64,000 bases of DNA. Source: an uncultured Pseudomonadales bacterium. GTDB lineage: Bacteria > Pseudomonadota > Gammaproteobacteria > Pseudomonadales > Balneatricaceae. Within the stretch, counting starts at the first letter, position 1; every line of letters begins with the position of its first letter. Below are positions 35,913 to 45,048 of this stretch, piece after piece. The stretch covers positions 186,001-250,000 of the forward strand of contig CALJVT010000007.1 of NCBI GenBank assembly GCA_937773555.1. Direction: 5' to 3'. The notes below the pieces were generated by a model. That model saw only the letters and a program-made list of their open reading frames with translations, was not told where the DNA came from and ran no database searches. Made by a program: the position numbers and the translations under genes.

Positions 35913-37172
35913 GTGATTGATCGTAAAAAACGCTACCTCAACCAAGATGCAGCTGACGTTGCACTTAAAAACTCTATAAATGAAGCCACCATAAGAAAGG
36001 CAAGAGAGTACCGACTAAAACGGACGCGCCAGGTGCTGCGAGACAATGACATCGCTGCAGTGCTGCTATATGACCCCTGCAACATTCGCTACGCCACAGA
36101 CACCTCCAACATGCAACTGTGGACCATGCATAATCTGTCTCGCTATTGCCTTATATTTTCTGACGGCCCTGTCATATTATTTGACTACCATAACTGCGCT
36201 CATTTGCACGATGAAAAGCGCTTACCCGATGGGCAACTCACAGTAAATGAGATTCGCCCAGCAATTGTATGGGCCTATTTCGCCGCAGGTGAACGTGCGC
36301 CAGAACAGGCCATGCGTTGGGGTGCAGACATTGCCTCGTTAATGCAGCAGTATGGTGGCGGCAATAAACGCCTAGCCATAGACATTTGTGAACAGCTAGG
36401 CATTGCCCAGTTAAATAAACACGGCATTGAAACCCTCTCTGGCATGGAGTACATGGAGCATGCGCGTGGCATCAAATCGGCCGAAGAATTGCAACTAATG
36501 CAATGGACCATTACCGTGTGCCAAAAAGGTATGGAACGTATGTGGGACCACTGTGAGCCTGGCATTAGCGAAAATGAACTTTGGGCACACCTACACTTTG
36601 AAAACATTCGTAACGGCGGTGAGTGGATAGAAACCCGAATTCTCACTGCAGGTGAGCGCACTAATCCGTGGATGCGAGAAAGTTCCGACGCTATGATTCA
36701 AAAAGGCGACATCGTCTCTTTCGACACTGATTTAATTGGCCCCTACGGCTATTGCGCTGACATTTCTCGGGCGTGGATTGCGGGGCACGAAAAACCTACG
36801 TCAACTCAGCAAGACATCTATGACATTGCCATGGAACACATTACCTATAACATGGGTTTACTTAAAGACGGCTTGGCCTTTCACGACTTTGTAGATCGAT
36901 CTTGGAAGCTGCCAGACCGCTTTGCCCCCAATCGGTATTCTTGTTCCGTGCATGGTGTGGGCCTAGCTGATGAATACCCCTGTATTTATCACCCACAAGA
37001 CCACAATAAAGTAGGTTACAACGGCCACTTTCAGGAAAACATGGTGGTGTGTGTTGAGTCTTACACTGGCGGCGTTGGCGAGAAGGAAGGCGTAAAGCTA
37101 GAACAGCAAGTACGCATTACCAAAACTGGGGTTGAGCTTTTATCAGACTTTGCTATTGGGTCATTTAACTAG
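35913..37172 (+). CDS. dddP: DddP-like DMSP lyase (M24 metallopeptidase fold)
   Basis: 419 residues from GTG 35913 with AGGAG upstream. It has the pita-bread M24 fold with metal ligands in FDTDLIG, CADISRAW, HGVGLADE, VCVESYTGG and VKLEQQVRI. Segments shared with Roseobacter DddP as I remember it are YDPCNIRYATDTSNMQLW, ENIRNGGEWIETRILTAGER and TNPWMRESS. These distinguish it from Xaa-Pro dipeptidase and creatinase. DddP cleaves DMSP to dimethyl sulfide and acrylate. It is 27 bp upstream of an amidase gene and near prpE. A related enzyme acting on another substrate cannot be excluded. Confidence 0.72.
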   Translation: MIDRKKRYLNQDAADVALKNSINEATIRKAREYRLKRTRQVLRDNDIAAVLLYDPCNIRYATDTSNMQLWTMHNLSRYCLIFSDGPVILFDYHNCAHLHDEKRLPDGQLTVNEIRPAIVWAYFAAGERAPEQAMRWGADIASLMQQYGGGNKRLAIDICEQLGIAQLNKHGIETLSGMEYMEHARGIKSAEELQLMQWTITVCQKGMERMWDHCEPGISENELWAHLHFENIRNGGEWIETRILTAGERTNPWMRESSDAMIQKGDIVSFDTDLIGPYGYCADISRAWIAGHEKPTSTQQDIYDIAMEHITYNMGLLKDGLAFHDFVDRSWKLPDRFAPNRYSCSVHGVGLADEYPCIYHPQDHNKVGYNGHFQENMVVCVESYTGGVGEKEGVKLEQQVRITKTGVELLSDFAIGSFN

Positions 37173-37199
37173 CTCATCGCCAGTATAAGGGACACTTAA

Positions 37200-38636
37200 A
37201 TGTCTGAACTTTGTTTTACGCCAGCCCATCAATTACGCAGCAAGCTGCTAACTCGGGAAATTAGCGCCCGGGAGTTGTTAGAAGCCTTTATAGAGCAAAC
37301 CCAGCGTTATAACCCAACCATCAATGCGTTGGTTACAGTGAACTTAGAAAGCGCAAGGCAGCAGGCAGAGGTGGCTGATCGGCAATATACCACGGGTGCT
37401 AAACCTTTAGGATTGCTGCATGGCTTACCTATCGCTGTTAAGGATGTATTTGCAACACAAGGCATACGTACCACCCTAGGCAACCCCCACTTTGCTAATC
37501 ACACCCCAACTGAAGATGACGTGCTTGTGGCTCGAGAAAAAGCCGCTGGAGCAATTATTTTAGGCAAAAGTAACACCCCAGATTGTGCCTCAGGTGGCGT
37601 GACCAGTAACACTATTTTTGGCCTTACCCTAAACCCATGGAACCTAGACAAAACCACCAGCGGTAGCGGTGGTGGCGGGGTTGCTAGCCTAATGAGTGGC
37701 ATGGTAGCTCTGGCCGACGGCAGCGATATTGGTGGTTCTGTGCGCTCGCCCGCTGCGTGGAGCAATTGTGTAGGGTTTCGCCCAAGCTCCGGCAGAATTC
37801 CAGGCCCACCGGGCTCCCTCGCTGATGGAAACACCAGCACTGCAGGCGCCTTCACTCGCTGCGTAAAAGACACTGCCTTGTTCATGGAAGCGTGTGACGG
37901 GCCTGATTTACGTTCAGCAACGCCTTACCCTTTTGCTGGCCAGAGGATCACTATGGACGCATTGGATAGTCTACCAATGGGGATAACAGCATCTTGGTCT
38001 GCAGAGTTTGCTAAACGTAATATGGAACCAGAAATAAGCTCCTTGTTTGAAGCTCATAGCCGTGTATTCGAAGGCTTCGGGCTGACTCTTTCCAGTACAG
38101 AGCTGAACCTTGGCAGCAGTTATAGGCAACTCTACAGTGATTTTAACGCCTACAGTTATGTCAAAGGGTTGCCTGCCCAAGTACTTCACGACTGTTTACA
38201 CAAAAGGCCGGTGAAACCGAGCATTCAAGCTAATGTTGATCACTACATGAGCATGAGTGCCCAACAAATTTTTAATATGTTTAGAGCTAGAGAAATACTG
38301 CGGGTTAACACACAGATATACATGCAAGACCATGCCGTTATCATCACCCCTGCACACAACTGCTTCGCTTACGGGGCCATAGATACGGCTGGGCAAGACT
38401 TGTGCGATTGGTCCGCTTTCTACCTTGCACCCCTGCTAGGCTTACCCTCAATTGTTGTGCCTTGTGGTTTCACTAAAGATGGCATGCCCCATGGTGTCAT
38501 GATCACTGGCCGCTACGGGGAGGACCTGCTGGTGCTACAAATAGCGGCCGCGTTTGAGCGCAACACAGGCTACGGGCAACAACGGCCTAAGTTACCGCTT
38601 GAGCAGGCTGCCGGCCGCTACACCGCCAACAATTAA
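37200..38636 (+). CDS. Amidase signature family hydrolase
   Basis: 478 residues with the Ser-cisSer-Lys triad: Lys in GLPIAVKDVFATQG, the cis-Ser in TTSGSGGGGVASLMSG, and the nucleophile in DGSDIGGSVRSPAAWSN. The usual GGSSGG reads GSGGGG here. C-terminal PSIVVPCGFTKDGMPHGVMI is normal. The substrate cannot be read from the sequence. It is translationally close to dddP (27 bp, AAGGGA site) and so likely co-transcribed. Its last 45 bp overlap the convergent EamA transporter gene. Confidence 0.85.
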   Translation: MSELCFTPAHQLRSKLLTREISARELLEAFIEQTQRYNPTINALVTVNLESARQQAEVADRQYTTGAKPLGLLHGLPIAVKDVFATQGIRTTLGNPHFANHTPTEDDVLVAREKAAGAIILGKSNTPDCASGGVTSNTIFGLTLNPWNLDKTTSGSGGGGVASLMSGMVALADGSDIGGSVRSPAAWSNCVGFRPSSGRIPGPPGSLADGNTSTAGAFTRCVKDTALFMEACDGPDLRSATPYPFAGQRITMDALDSLPMGITASWSAEFAKRNMEPEISSLFEAHSRVFEGFGLTLSSTELNLGSSYRQLYSDFNAYSYVKGLPAQVLHDCLHKRPVKPSIQANVDHYMSMSAQQIFNMFRAREILRVNTQIYMQDHAVIITPAHNCFAYGAIDTAGQDLCDWSAFYLAPLLGLPSIVVPCGFTKDGMPHGVMITGRYGEDLLVLQIAAAFERNTGYGQQRPKLPLEQAAGRYTANN

Positions 38637-39428
38637 AGCCGCTGCTACAGTGGCGCGCAGGCTTACAACTTCCTGCAAAAATAAAGCGCCCAATATCAAC
38701 GCAAAAACCGGCACCAACAACTGCGCTAGAGCGCCAACAGTGACATCTAACTGTGGTAAAACCCAGTACCATAAAGCGTAACCCAAACCCGACATCATAG
38801 CCCCAGACACCAGCGCTAACAGCACACCACTGAAGGTGATTAGAACACTATCACCGCTTATTAACAGGGCTAAGAGAGTAATAGGTAACACATAGATAAA
38901 ATTCCACGTACTGGTGAGCAAAGGGTCACTTACCTTGCGTCCTTCAAGTGAATAAAGCGCCCAGCCAAAAGCGGCCACTAGCATCAGCAACACACCGTTG
39001 AAGGGTAAGTTAACCTCTTTATCTGGCAAAAACAGTACCACTAATCCTAGCAATGCAATGACCGTGCCCAACCATCGATAGGCAGATAGACGTTCGCCAG
39101 AAAAAGCTGCAGCAGCAAACATCACTACTTGCACCGTGCCAAATAAGATCAGGGCACCAAGGCCTGCGTCTAGATTCACATAGGCATAGGAAAAACCCAC
39201 CATATATGCAGCAAGACCAACAACGCCTTTGAATTGTGGGGGTTTAGCTTTAGGAAGACTTTTGTTACGCCAAGCTAATAGTATGAACAGCGTTAACGCA
39301 CCAAAAGCCACTCGCAAGGTAGCAAACTCTCCTGGTCCAATTAATTCATACTGTAAAGCACCACGATTGAGCAGTGAATTGGCAGCGAAAGCCAACAGAG
39401 TGACAAGACTGAGTATAATAAGTCGCAT
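38592..39428 (-). CDS. EamA/DMT-family transporter
   Basis: 278 residues, about ten short hydrophobic helices in two EamA repeats. LLAFAANSLLNRGALQYELI at the start and GWALYSLEGRKVSDPLLTSTW in the centre are family features, cited by NSLLNRGAL and GWALYSLEGRK. An inner-membrane drug/metabolite exporter of unknown substrate. The 3' end overlaps the amidase gene by 45 bp tail to tail. Confidence 0.85.
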   Translation of the reverse strand: MRLIILSLVTLLAFAANSLLNRGALQYELIGPGEFATLRVAFGALTLFILLAWRNKSLPKAKPPQFKGVVGLAAYMVGFSYAYVNLDAGLGALILFGTVQVVMFAAAAFSGERLSAYRWLGTVIALLGLVVLFLPDKEVNLPFNGVLLMLVAAFGWALYSLEGRKVSDPLLTSTWNFIYVLPITLLALLISGDSVLITFSGVLLALVSGAMMSGLGYALWYWVLPQLDVTVGALAQLLVPVFALILGALFLQEVVSLRATVAAALIVGGVAAGSLLKR

Positions 39429-39458
39429 AATTGTAGTTTAGTATAGGGCTTCCCCTAG

Positions 39459-40409
39459 TTATTCCCATTCCATCTGTTGGAATACGCGTAAGGCGTTACC
39501 TGGAGCGATGCCTTCGTAGTTAAGTAGGTGGCTAAAGGCAGACTGGTCAACGGTACGAATGTCGACCAAGTCGCCATCATTGTCTAGGAATTCTCTGACA
39601 CCCTGCCTCAGATGAACTAAATAATTATAGGTTTGCTCACTAAGCTTGGGGAGCGTACTTACTGCGCCATGACCAGGAATAACCTGCTGTGCCGGCAATT
39701 GAGCCATCACCTCAAACACCTCAACCCAAGACTGGCTATCAGACACCTCGATTACACCCAACATACGGTCACCATAGGCAATGTCGCCCGTAAATAGAAT
39801 TTTTAAGGTAGGAATATAAACCCAACTGTCACCGGGCGTGTGAGCTGCACCTTGATGCTTAATGTGAATTTCTAAACCTGCATGATTTAAGGTGTAGGTT
39901 TGGTCAAAGGTAATGTCAGCAGTGACTGGTTCGAGATTCTGCATAGGGTTTTGGCCTGTAGCGCCGGTTAACCCTTGTATTTGATCCCCTGCTCGTTCAT
40001 CTTGATCGTTAACAGCTGCACTACTGGCAATAATACGGGCACCTTGTTGAGCAAAATACGCATTACCTAACCAACGATGGTCTTGGCCACCGGTATTGAT
40101 AACAGTCGTAATAGGCAATGAGGTCGTCTGGCCCACTTCGGCTTCAATGGCCTTGGCTGCCTGCGTACCCGCACCACTATCGATCAAAAGCACCCCTGTA
40201 TTGCCAACAATAAAACCAAAATTAGCATTATTGCCTAAGTTTTCAGCACTGCGGTTCCCCGTCTCACCAATAATTGCGTAGACAGGGCCGCTGATGTGTT
40301 GAGTAGTTAATTTAGCATTGTTAGCTAACACCATTTGACTCATGCAGACTAAAGAGATGCCAAGCCCTAAAAGAATGACCAGGGAACCATTACGTAAAAG
40401 GTTTACCAT
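39459..40409 (-). CDS. Secreted MBL-fold protein with eroded metal site
   Basis: 316 residues from ATG 40409 (GAGG upstream). A signal peptide spans about residues 1-30 (LVCMSQMVLANNA). The metallo-beta-lactamase fold is clear: FGFIVGNTGVLLIDSG, HTPGDSWVYIPTLKILFTGD, and VIPGHGAVS. The HxHxDH metal motif reads N105-TGGQD-H111, lacking the first two His residues. The later His (IKHQGAAHTPGD), Asp and His remain. It may bind one metal or none. Such periplasmic MBL proteins often accompany quinoprotein systems, but none is adjacent here. Confidence 0.8.
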   Translation of the reverse strand: MVNLLRNGSLVILLGLGISLVCMSQMVLANNAKLTTQHISGPVYAIIGETGNRSAENLGNNANFGFIVGNTGVLLIDSGAGTQAAKAIEAEVGQTTSLPITTVINTGGQDHRWLGNAYFAQQGARIIASSAAVNDQDERAGDQIQGLTGATGQNPMQNLEPVTADITFDQTYTLNHAGLEIHIKHQGAAHTPGDSWVYIPTLKILFTGDIAYGDRMLGVIEVSDSQSWVEVFEVMAQLPAQQVIPGHGAVSTLPKLSEQTYNYLVHLRQGVREFLDNDGDLVDIRTVDQSAFSHLLNYEGIAPGNALRVFQQMEWE

Positions 40410-40574
40410 ACTCAGTGACCTCACAATAATTCTTTGATACTACCTAAATAGCCTTAGATCATACACTGAAAGCAAACCGCTTGCCCTTTAGCCAGCCGAA
40501 GGAAAATCACGGGTCTCGTTCACCCTCAGCTCTGTGGCTACTAAGGTCTGCTCCCTAACCAAAACACTGGCAGA

Positions 40575-42119
40575 CTAAGTGGGTTGCGGCATAATACCTG
40601 AGTAGCTGATACCACTCAATAAGGCCATGTCGCGGTGCCAGGTTGCTAAATCCTCTTGAGTGAATTTTCTTAAAGCATCATGCCCACAGGCTCGCGCCAT
40701 CACTTGCATCAAGAGGGTTGAGGATTGAAAAAAGTTTTTAAGTTGATGAGCCGATTTTTCGACATTCAACCGCTGCCGTAAATCTGCTTTTTGAGTGGCG
40801 ATTCCAGCAGGACAGTTATTAGTATTACAAATTCTTGCAGCAACACAACCGATCGACTGCATTGCGCTATTGGAGATCGCCACACCATCGGCTCCCAAAG
40901 CCATGGCTTTAACAAAATCCATGGGCACTCGCAAACCACCCGTAATGATCAAAGTGACGTTACCACTTGCACCCTGCTCGTCTAAATACCTGCGGGCCCG
41001 TGCCAAAGCAGGAATCGTAGGCACACTGATATGGTCCCTAAACATTTCAGGAGCAGCCCCTGTGCCACCGCCGCGCCCGTCAAGAATAATGTAATCAGCG
41101 CTGGCATCCAAAGCAAACTGAATGTCTTTTTCAATATGGTTGGCACTGAGCTTAAAGCCAATGGGAATACCACCCGTTATTGAGCGCACCCGATCAGCAA
41201 ATTTTCTGAAGTCTTGAGGAGAGTGTAAATCTTTAAATGTGGGTGGTGATATAGCCGCCTCGCCAGCTTTAATACCACGTACTTCAGCAATTTTACCAAC
41301 ATTTTTATTGCCAGGAAGATGCCCCCCTGTGCCTGTTTTGGCCCCTTGACCTCCTTTGAAATGAAAGGCCTGAACATTTTTTAGCTTCGATTCATCATAC
41401 CCAAATTGGGCACTAGCAAGTTCATAAAAATAACGTGAATTGGCTTGTTGCTCTGCAGGTAACATGCCCCCTTCGCCAGAACAAATACCGGTGCCAGCCA
41501 ATTCAGCACCCATTGATAAGGACAACTTAGCTTCCTCTGATAATGCACCAAAACTCATATCTGAAACAAATAATGGGGTCTTTAAAATGAGTGGCTTTTT
41601 AGCTCTGGGGCCAATCACTAATTCACTATTGACCGCCACATCTTCAAACAAAGGTTTACGTGCCATCTGTGCTGTCATAATCTGAATATCATCCCAGTGA
41701 GGCAACGCGTGACGGGGCACCCCCATAGATACCATGGGACCGTGGTGGCCCATGTTAGATAAACCGTCTCTAGCCAGTTGATGAATAAACTCAACCGTAG
41801 GCTCTTCTTTTGTGGCGCTAACAAGTGGTATTTTAGAGGCGTCAACTCCCAAACCTGGGCCTTCTTTGCCTATTGCATTGTCGTCAAATTGTTTATGACT
41901 GCCATCGCAAAATGGTGAATTTGAAGAATGTTTACACTGACACAAATACGCATCACCTGCCTCCTCTGCCACTAGCTGCTGAGGTTTGAAGTCAGTGCCG
42001 ACATGGGAGCCATCACAAAAGGGTTGCTGACTCGATCGCCCACAGGTACAAAAGGCGTAGGCCTCACCTTTGGCAAGGGTGACTTTAACAGGTTTATTAT
42101 TAGCAACTAAAGGTCTCAT
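40575..42119 (-). CDS. CDGSH iron-sulfur / glutamate synthase-like FMN domain fusion
   Basis: 514 residues. The first 75 hold two CDGSH motifs, CTCGRSSQQPFCDGSH and CQCKHSSNSPFCDGSH, each able to bind a [2Fe-2S] cluster. The rest is the glutamate synthase central FMN domain: PLFVSDMSFGALSEEAKLSL, GQGAKTGTGGHLPG, DYIILDGRGGGTGAAPEMF and the cysteine cluster GCVAARICNTNNCPAGIATQ. There is no glutaminase domain. Similar fusions occur in marine bacteria; the reaction is unknown. A lone gene between the MBL protein and the quinone-stress operon. Confidence 0.85.
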   Translation of the reverse strand: MRPLVANNKPVKVTLAKGEAYAFCTCGRSSQQPFCDGSHVGTDFKPQQLVAEEAGDAYLCQCKHSSNSPFCDGSHKQFDDNAIGKEGPGLGVDASKIPLVSATKEEPTVEFIHQLARDGLSNMGHHGPMVSMGVPRHALPHWDDIQIMTAQMARKPLFEDVAVNSELVIGPRAKKPLILKTPLFVSDMSFGALSEEAKLSLSMGAELAGTGICSGEGGMLPAEQQANSRYFYELASAQFGYDESKLKNVQAFHFKGGQGAKTGTGGHLPGNKNVGKIAEVRGIKAGEAAISPPTFKDLHSPQDFRKFADRVRSITGGIPIGFKLSANHIEKDIQFALDASADYIILDGRGGGTGAAPEMFRDHISVPTIPALARARRYLDEQGASGNVTLIITGGLRVPMDFVKAMALGADGVAISNSAMQSIGCVAARICNTNNCPAGIATQKADLRQRLNVEKSAHQLKNFFQSSTLLMQVMARACGHDALRKFTQEDLATWHRDMALLSGISYSGIMPQPT

Positions 42120-42157
42120 CTATTATTTCTCTATCTGGTTTATATGCATTTAAGTGC

Positions 42158-42185
42158 AAAAAAAAGACTACCAAGAGCAGTCTTT
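42158..42185 (-). terminator. Rho-independent terminator of the doxX-pirin-yqjG operon
   Basis: Minus strand: AAAGACT, a 9-nt loop, AGTCTTT, followed by a run of U residues. It lies about 30 bp after the yqjG stop. Confidence 0.75.
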
Positions 42186-42212
42186 AAGGGGCTCATTAAC
42201 ACTAAGCGTCTA

Positions 42213-43190
42213 CTAAACTGACGCTCGGTCATGGGGTTGCATAAAATCAATCACTGGGCCTGCAGGTATAATCAAGGTGGGGTTAATGGTTTCATGACTG
42301 CCATAATAGTGGGCCTTACAGTGCTCTAAGTGCACCGTTTGCGCTACACCAGGCACTTGATATAGGTCCTTCAGATAACCCCACAGGTTTGGGTAATCTA
42401 CAATTCGACGCAGATTACATTTAAAATGCCCTACATAAACGGCATCAAAGCGCACCAAGGTGGTGAAAAGACGCCAGTCTGCTTCGGTAATGGTGTTGCC
42501 CGTTAGATAACGCTGCTTAGCTAACCTCGCTTCCAGGGTATCAAGACCATTAAAAACATCGGCTACGGCGTCGTTATAGGCTGCCTCAGTGGTGGCAAAT
42601 CCCGCCCGGTAAACCCCATTATTAATGTTGGGGTAGATAAACTCATTCAATTCATCAATTTCTGCAAGGAGTTCGGGTGGGCAGAAGTCTCCAGCAATAG
42701 CGCCTACACCATCAAAGGCCGAATTAAACATGCGGATGATTTCAGGTGACTCATTACTCACAATAGTATGCGTGTGCTTATCCCAAATCACTGGCACCGT
42801 CACACGACCCGTGTAGTCTGGCATGGCTGCCGTATAAATTTGGTGCATCCTAGTGGCTTGGTGTATCGGGTCGCCAATCACCCCATCCCCTGGTTCAAAG
42901 GTCCAGCCCTCATCACCCATAAAGGCATTCACCACCGACATAGAAATCATGGTGTCTAGGCCTTTTAACTGGCGGTAGATCATGGTGCGATGGGCCCAAG
43001 GACACGCCAGTGATACATACAGGTGATAACGATTAGGTTCTGCTTTAAAGCCGCCAGTGCCCGAAGGCCCTGCACTGCCATCTGCTGTAATCCAGTTACG
43101 AAAACTGGGGGCTTTGCGTTCAAAACGCCCACCCGTGGCTTTAGTGTCGTACCAATCAGTATGCCACTCGCCATTAACAAGTAATCCCAT
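42213..43190 (-). CDS. yqjG: Glutathionyl-hydroquinone reductase (YqjG/ECM4 type)
   Basis: 325 residues, the size of the Xi-class glutathione transferases. The active-site Cys is in LYVSLACPWAHRTMIYRQLKG, cited as ACPWAHRT. NESPEIIRMFNSAFD and the C-terminal FTTLVRFDAVYVGHFKCNLRRI are family signatures. It reduces glutathionyl-hydroquinones in the cytoplasm. The gene is last in an operon after pirin and DoxX, a set that in E. coli is under the LysR regulator YhaJ, matched here by the regulator at 45049. Confidence 0.92.
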   Translation of the reverse strand: MGLLVNGEWHTDWYDTKATGGRFERKAPSFRNWITADGSAGPSGTGGFKAEPNRYHLYVSLACPWAHRTMIYRQLKGLDTMISMSVVNAFMGDEGWTFEPGDGVIGDPIHQATRMHQIYTAAMPDYTGRVTVPVIWDKHTHTIVSNESPEIIRMFNSAFDGVGAIAGDFCPPELLAEIDELNEFIYPNINNGVYRAGFATTEAAYNDAVADVFNGLDTLEARLAKQRYLTGNTITEADWRLFTTLVRFDAVYVGHFKCNLRRIVDYPNLWGYLKDLYQVPGVAQTVHLEHCKAHYYGSHETINPTLIIPAGPVIDFMQPHDRASV

Positions 43191-43199
43191 TGTTATCTC

Positions 43200-44063
43200 C
43201 TAAAATCTATTGTTTCTAAAATCATCATAAGCCTGCATTACTTCAGCTTTGGTGTTCATCACGAATGGCCCACCTCGGGCAACGCTTTCGTTAATCGGTG
43301 TGGCGGCCACTAATAACACACTTGCCCCTTGGGGCGCTGCCGTTAAACTGACATGGTCGCCATCCTCCAGCACACCGAGCCGTTTGGCAGGTAAAAGGCT
43401 CGCTTTGTCTCCCACCAGCACATGGCCTTCAATCACATAGATAAAGGCCGTATCACCGGCTTTGATCTGTTGTTTAAACTCACTGCCTGGCGCTAAAGTA
43501 ATGTCCATAAAGGTGGGCTCGATGTCGTGCCTTAGCACCGGCCCAACACTACCTTCATTTGTGACGCCCGCAACGATCCTCACTTGAGTGCCATCGTCTC
43601 GTTGCTCTAAAGTTACGTCTTGAGCCACAAACTCCTGGTATTTTGGCTCACACATTTTGTCTTTACTGGGTAAGTTCACCCACAACTGAAAACCTGCGAG
43701 CAGACCACTGTCCTGTTCTGGCATTTCTGAATGCACAATGCCTTTACCTGCCGTCATCCACTGCACGCCATGGGCCTCAATAACCCCTTCATTGCCTATG
43801 CTATCTTTATGGCGCATACGGCCGGCTAGCATATAAGTAACGGTTTCGAAGCCTCTGTGTGGGTGGTCTGGAAAACCACCAATATAGTCCAGCGGTTTAT
43901 CACTGCCAAAGGCATCTAACAGCAAAAACGGATCGAGCATATTTAACTGCGGGGTGCCAATAATACGGGTCATTTTAACCCCGTCGCCATCTGAGGCTGG
44001 CATGCCGGGTGTGTTAAACTGCAGTTCTCTTGATGCTAGGTTGGTATGTTTAAAAGCAGTCAT
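43200..44063 (-). CDS. Pirin family protein (YhaK/quercetinase-like)
   Basis: 287 residues from ATG 44063; the frame extends five codons to a TTG. The bicupin fold has the metal-binding motif FPDHPHRGFETVTYMLAGRMRHKDS, cited as PDHPHRGFET, and GVQWMTAGKGIVHSEMP. In the family these His and Glu residues hold an iron or copper, and some members are quercetin dioxygenases or redox sensors. It is 10 bp from yqjG and 21 bp from doxX. Confidence 0.9.
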   Translation of the reverse strand: MTAFKHTNLASRELQFNTPGMPASDGDGVKMTRIIGTPQLNMLDPFLLLDAFGSDKPLDYIGGFPDHPHRGFETVTYMLAGRMRHKDSIGNEGVIEAHGVQWMTAGKGIVHSEMPEQDSGLLAGFQLWVNLPSKDKMCEPKYQEFVAQDVTLEQRDDGTQVRIVAGVTNEGSVGPVLRHDIEPTFMDITLAPGSEFKQQIKAGDTAFIYVIEGHVLVGDKASLLPAKRLGVLEDGDHVSLTAAPQGASVLLVAATPINESVARGGPFVMNTKAEVMQAYDDFRNNRF

Positions 44064-44084
44064 AAAGAGCTCTCTCAAATTTAT

Positions 44085-44480
44085 TTACGTTTGGGCAAAC
44101 TTTACACGATTATCTAGGGCATAGGCACCTGGCCCATGGGCAATCAACAATAAAAAACCGCCTGCAATAGTGACGTTTTTCATAAACATGATCATTTCTG
44201 ATTGGTTACTAAAGTCATTATGGAACAGCGCCGCTGACACCACACAAAAACCGGCTAAAGCCACACTCATTATCTTTGTTTGCCAGCCAATAATGATCGC
44301 CAATCCCCCTAATACCTCAAGAGCAATTGCAAGGGGCAAAAGAGCACCCGGCACCCCCATGGCGTCCATATAGCCCTGGGTGCCTGCGAAGTTGCCAATC
44401 TTGCTCAAGCCCGACATAAGGAACATCATTGCCAACAGTAAACGACCAATGGGTGCAGCGAACGTAGATAGATTATTCAT
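44085..44480 (-). CDS. DoxX family membrane protein (YqjF-like)
   Basis: 131 residues with four membrane helices. GRLLLAMMFLMSGLSKIGNF and LEVLGGLAIIIGWQTKIMSVAL are DoxX features, and AFHNDFSNQSEMIMFMKNVT-like HNDF...MFMKNVTIAGG is typical of YqjF. DoxX proteins are linked to thiol and quinone stress. First gene of the doxX-pirin-yqjG operon. Confidence 0.88.
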   Translation of the reverse strand: MNNLSTFAAPIGRLLLAMMFLMSGLSKIGNFAGTQGYMDAMGVPGALLPLAIALEVLGGLAIIIGWQTKIMSVALAGFCVVSAALFHNDFSNQSEMIMFMKNVTIAGGFLLLIAHGPGAYALDNRVKFAQT

Positions 44481-44735
44481 GATATTACTCCATTTTTGAT
44501 ATATTTTTGTGACTTATTCAGTCCATTAAATTTGCCTTGTCGACCCTTTTGTCAGGGTAGGTTTTGGCTTTAATCACGCTTATAAAGGTTAATTAAATTA
44601 AAACCAACCACCAAATGATTATTAGCAAAAAGGGAACAAAGTTTATGGATAAACCATGAGACATTTACATTCCCTATTTAACTAATAATGCTTAAGGTGT
44701 GTTTCACCCTTTGAAATCTCAAGCCCAACTTTGCT

Positions 44736-44882
44736 TTACTTTGATTTTCCAAATGCTGCTTGTTTTTCTTTGTCGGTTTTGGCTTCATATTCCGCAGGTG
44801 TTAGGGCATGCCAACCAATACAATCTCCAGTGGGTGATCTGCCGCATCCACATGTACCATTTTCATTTCTTACATTAGTCAT
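44736..44882 (-). CDS. Small conserved Cys-rich protein (CGCGRSPTGDCIGWH)
   Basis: 48 residues, MTNVRNENG then CGCGRSPTGDCIGWH, ending in a Lys/Glu helix. AAGGA lies about 7 nt before the ATG. The three cysteines and one histidine in 15 residues suggest metal binding. Short proteins with this motif occur widely in proteobacteria, to my knowledge without an assigned function. It is divergent from the LysR gene and may share its control. Confidence 0.75.
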   Translation of the reverse strand: MTNVRNENGTCGCGRSPTGDCIGWHALTPAEYEAKTDKEKQAAFGKSK

Positions 44883-45048
44883 AATTTTTCCTTGTGCTCT
44901 TATTAAACAACATTATGTTAAAGGGAAGGGTTAGCAAGAACCGTGAGGGGTTACAATTATTTCTTGCTCAACAAGGATAATATACAGTTTGACTAAGGGC
45001 GGAAAAACATAAAGAATACGGAAACATTGTTCGTAAAAGGAGAACTAT

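Noticed and set aside
35913-37172. Xaa-Pro dipeptidase or creatinase
   Set aside because: The M24 fold is shared, but the long segments in common with DddP are not found in those enzymes as I know them.
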